A stretch of 64,000 nt of DNA from Flavobacterium sp. UBA7680 (GTDB taxonomy: Bacteria; Bacteroidota; Bacteroidia; Flavobacteriales; Flavobacteriaceae), in NCBI RefSeq assembly GCF_002482975.1, contig NZ_DLHA01000054.1:124001-188000 (forward strand). Reading direction: 5' to 3'. Every line of letters starts with the position of its first letter. Within the stretch, counting starts at the first letter, position 1. The notes beneath the pieces are model-generated. The model searched no databases. It saw only the letters and a list, made by a program, of their open reading frames with translations, and was not told where the DNA came from. The position numbers and the translations under genes were made by a program. Of the stretch, positions 61,773 through 64,000 are shown piece by piece.

Positions 61773-63575
61773 ATGAGAAAAATAATAATGCTGTGTTTTG
61801 CTTTTTTGCTTTTTGGAAAAACAATGGCACAGGAAATTCCGTTACTATCCAATATTTCATCTCGAAATAACATCAACCTAAATGGAAAATGGAGTTATAT
61901 CGTCGATCCGCTTGAAAACGGATATTATGATTATCGTTTAATGCCTTTAAAAGACAACGGATTTTTTGAAAATAAAAAATTCAATACCACAGATTTAACC
62001 GAATATAATTTTGCCACTTCAGCCACGATGGATATTCCGTCTGATTGGAACTCAAAAGATCAAAGATTGTTTTTTTATGAAGGAACAGTTTGGTTTCAAA
62101 AAGACTTTAATTATAAAAAAGATATTCAAACTAAAGGTATTCTTCATTTTGGAGCAGTTAATTATGATGCAAAAGTATATGTAAACGGAAAATTAGCAGG
62201 AAGTCACGTTGGAGGTTACACGCCTTTTAATTTTGATGTAACCAATTTATTAGTTGACGGAAATAATTTTGTCGTAGTAAAAGTAGACAATAAACGTTAT
62301 AAAGATAATGTTCCAACGGTAAATATGGATTGGTGGAATTATGGTGGAATTACAAGAGATGTTACTTTGGCTCAGGTTCCAAATACGTATGTTGAAGATT
62401 ATTTGGTTCAGTTAGACAAAAAAGAAAAAGGAAAGATTTCCGGCTGGGTTAAATTGAATAGTGAAATCGTAAATCAATCAATTTCAGTTTCAATTCCTGA
62501 ATTAAAAATCAAAAAGAACATTACAACCGATGCTAAAGGTTTCGCGTATTTTGAAATAAAAGCCAATCCAGTTTTGTGGACGCCTGAAAAACCAAAATTA
62601 TATGATGTAGCTATAAGTAAAGCCGACGAAAATATAAACGATAAAATTGGTTTCAGAACAATTGAAACTAAAGGAAAAGAAATTCTTTTAAACGGGAAAA
62701 AAGTCTTTTTAAGAGGGATTAGTATTCATGAAGAAGCGCCTTTTAGATCTGGAAGGGCCTGGTCGCAGGAAGATGCTGTTACACTATTAACCTGGGCAAA
62801 AGAATTAGGTTGTAATTATGTTCGTTTAGCGCATTATCCGCATAATGAAAACATGGTAAAAGAAGCCGAAAAAATGGGATTAATGGTTTGGTCTGAAGTT
62901 CCGGTATATTGGACAATTTCATGGACAAATCCAGATACATACGCGAATGCCGAACGTCAGCTGCATGATATGATCTACAGAGATAAAAACCGCTGTGGAA
63001 TTGTAATTTGGTCAATAGCAAACGAAACGCCCCATGGCGACGACAGAGATCTTTTCTTGAGCAAATTAGCAAAATATGCCCGCACGCAGGACAATTCTCG
63101 TTTAATCAGTATGGCGATGGAAGTAACCAAAAGTTCGAACAATGTTAATACGCTGCAGGATAATATGAATGAATATGTAGATATTGTGAGTTTTAATCAA
63201 TATTTAGGCTGGTACAGAGGAACGAATGAATCTTGTAAGGATATGCAGTGGGTAATTCCGTATAACAAACCGGTTATCATAAGTGAATTTGGAGGCGAAG
63301 CTTTGCAAGGATTACACGGCGACAAAAAAGAACGCTGGAACGAAGAATATCAGGAAGAGCTATATATTCAAAATACACAGATGTTTAATCGAATTGAAGG
63401 CTTAGCTGGAGTATCTCCTTGGATTTTGGTGGACTTTAGATCACCAAGAAGACAATTAACAAACATTCAGGATTTCTTCAACCGTAAAGGTTTAATTTCA
63501 AGTAATGGAATTAAAAAGAAAGCTTTTTATGTTATGAAAGATTGGTATGCACAGAAAGAGGAGGAATATAAGTAA
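61773..63575 (+). CDS. Glycoside hydrolase family 2, beta-glucuronidase-like
   Basis: 600 residues with a signal peptide (LCFAFLLFGKTMAQ). A GH2 sugar-binding domain (FHFGAVNYDAKVYVNGKLAG-like region near 125-150), an Ig-like domain, and a TIM barrel follow. Acid/base E418 is in WSIANETP and the nucleophile E505 in IISEFGGE. FNRKG at N570-K572 corresponds to the Asn-x-Lys motif that recognises the carboxylate in beta-glucuronidases, and GGITRDV is conserved. Probably periplasmic, cleaving beta-glucuronides or related uronate-containing oligosaccharides. It is a stand-alone gene with its own terminator. Confidence 0.85.
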   Translation: MRKIIMLCFAFLLFGKTMAQEIPLLSNISSRNNINLNGKWSYIVDPLENGYYDYRLMPLKDNGFFENKKFNTTDLTEYNFATSATMDIPSDWNSKDQRLFFYEGTVWFQKDFNYKKDIQTKGILHFGAVNYDAKVYVNGKLAGSHVGGYTPFNFDVTNLLVDGNNFVVVKVDNKRYKDNVPTVNMDWWNYGGITRDVTLAQVPNTYVEDYLVQLDKKEKGKISGWVKLNSEIVNQSISVSIPELKIKKNITTDAKGFAYFEIKANPVLWTPEKPKLYDVAISKADENINDKIGFRTIETKGKEILLNGKKVFLRGISIHEEAPFRSGRAWSQEDAVTLLTWAKELGCNYVRLAHYPHNENMVKEAEKMGLMVWSEVPVYWTISWTNPDTYANAERQLHDMIYRDKNRCGIVIWSIANETPHGDDRDLFLSKLAKYARTQDNSRLISMAMEVTKSSNNVNTLQDNMNEYVDIVSFNQYLGWYRGTNESCKDMQWVIPYNKPVIISEFGGEALQGLHGDKKERWNEEYQEELYIQNTQMFNRIEGLAGVSPWILVDFRSPRRQLTNIQDFFNRKGLISSNGIKKKAFYVMKDWYAQKEEEYK

Positions 63576-63598
63576 AAGGAGTTTTAAATAAACTGAAA

Positions 63599-63639
63599 AA
63601 CCTTCAAGGTCAGAAATGATTTTGAAGGTTTTTTATTTC
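63599..63639 (+). terminator. Intrinsic terminator of the GH2 gene
   Basis: AACCTTCAA (63599-63607) pairs with TTGAAGGTT (63622-63630), followed by a T-rich tract to 63639. Confidence 0.82.
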
Positions 63640-63654
63640 AATGATTTATTTTCT

Positions 63655-63681
63655 CCGAGAGTTCGAATCCCTCTTTCTCCG
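63655..63681 (+). other. tRNA-Ser-like 3' fragment (T arm and acceptor strand)
   Basis: A T-loop signature GTTCGAATC and an acceptor-like end CTCTTTCTCCG match the 3' ends of Bacteroidota tRNA-Ser genes. No D arm or anticodon arm precedes it (a GH2 terminator does), so this is a fragment, not a tRNA gene. Such fragments are left where elements integrate into tRNA 3' ends. Confidence 0.5.
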
Positions 63682-63734
63682 TTTACACAAATGCTAAAAG
63701 TTGCAATCAAAAGAGAAAAGGTTTAAAAAAAACA

Positions 63735-63760
63735 AAACCCCTAACATTTGTTAGGGGTTT
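63735..63760. terminator. Strong bidirectional hairpin
   Basis: AAACCCCTAACA (63735-63746) and TGTTAGGGGTTT (63749-63760), a perfect 12-base stem with a 2-base loop. On the minus strand it is followed by a long T run (63724-63732 side), so it probably terminates minus-strand transcription, as after a tRNA. Confidence 0.75.
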
Positions 63761-63769
63761 CAAGTTCTG

Positions 63770-63781
63770 CGGAGAAAGAGG
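63770..63781 (-). repeat. Inverted copy of the tRNA 3' core
   Basis: CGGAGAAAGAGG is the exact reverse complement of CCTCTTTCTCCG at 63670-63681. On the minus strand it reads as a tRNA 3' end followed by CAG and the terminator hairpin, but the sequence upstream of it is not a tRNA T arm. It may be one end of an integrated element lying to the right. Confidence 0.45.
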
Positions 63782-63840
63782 TTCTTCTCAAAATCGCTTC
63801 AAGCCAATAAAACCAAAGGTTTACAAAAATATATTTTTCA

Positions 63841-63860
63841 GGGTACCAGCAAGGGTACCA
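63841..63860. repeat. Direct repeat GGGTACCA x2
   Basis: GGGTACCA at 63841-63848 and 63853-63860, a 12-base period, each containing the palindrome GGTACC. It lies in otherwise non-coding sequence up to the right edge and might be a recombinase arm-type site. Confidence 0.35.
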
Positions 63861-64000
63861 ATTAGAACTTTCAAAGTAACTTCAATTGCAAATATATGAT
63901 TATTAAATTAAAGGATATTCATATTTGATAACCTTATTATATTACGATTTATTGTAAAGTTAAATCTTCTTGATTAACGGAAAAAATATCAATTAAATAT

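Noticed and set aside
63655..63681. Functional tRNA gene
   Set aside because: Only the T arm and 3' acceptor strand are present; the 5' part is replaced by the GH2 terminator.

Overview
The window looks like a chromosomal segment from a Flavobacterium-like member of the Bacteroidota. This rests on very low GC, Bacteroidota-type promoters (TAnnTTTG -7 boxes), almost no Shine-Dalgarno sequences, and many families typical of the phylum (DUF6443/YD-repeat giants, secreted proteins with a shared C-terminal coil, OmpH/Skp, MscS).

Layout. (1) 1-5193, minus strand: a two-gene module of giant secreted YD/RHS-type proteins, cut by the left edge. (2) 5380-11608, plus strand: a compact operon for a type II secretion/type IV pilus-like machine (pseudopilin, prepilin peptidase, GspE ATPase, secretin, PilM-PilN-like fusion, PilO-like), with no GspF/PilC in the window. 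Two secreted proteins sharing one C-terminal module follow (11766-13705). (3) 13755-14766: a small unknown gene and an XRE regulator whose C-terminal coil is split off by an apparent one-base frameshift. (4) 15002-25798, minus strand: a second RHS module in the order Skp/OmpH chaperone, lipoprotein, RHS component A, RHS component B with a variable C-terminus, and an overlapping small membrane protein that is a probable immunity protein. (5) 26132-28474: an MscS channel.

(6) 28551-59211 is the centre of interest: a contractile phage-tail locus with no head, portal, terminase or integrase genes. It encodes sheath, tube, tail terminator, two chaperone-like proteins, hub, spike, gp25, LysM-like, gpJ-like and gpI-like baseplate proteins, several fibres, a holin and an endolysin. 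An S24 (LexA/CI-type) repressor sits in the middle, and a 59-residue HTH protein lies nearby. Two probable payloads are embedded: a 767-residue protein ending in a JAB/RadC-like metalloprotease motif with two downstream paralogous putative immunity genes, and a divergent 1328-residue protein with a lysozyme-like domain plus an M15 peptidase domain, followed by lipoproteins. I read this as a tailocin or other domesticated contractile particle rather than a prophage.

The strongest new signal is regulatory. Eight promoters, together heading all the tail, lysis, fibre and payload operons, carry the same 15-base box (sense consensus TACTGAAACTACTGA, an ACTGA direct repeat). Each box lies exactly 41-42 bases upstream of a TAnnTTTR -7 box. 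This resembles the logic of the pyocin PrtR/PrtN P-box system: a cleavable repressor controls a small HTH activator, which switches on scattered operons.

(7) 59237-61453: lipoproteins, one broken by two compensating indels. (8) 61773-63575: a GH2 enzyme with beta-glucuronidase-like residues. (9) The right end has terminators and 3' fragments of a tRNA-Ser-like gene in inverted orientation, possibly an attachment site for an element beyond the edge. Several genes carry single-base indels, which could be assembly errors or recent decay.
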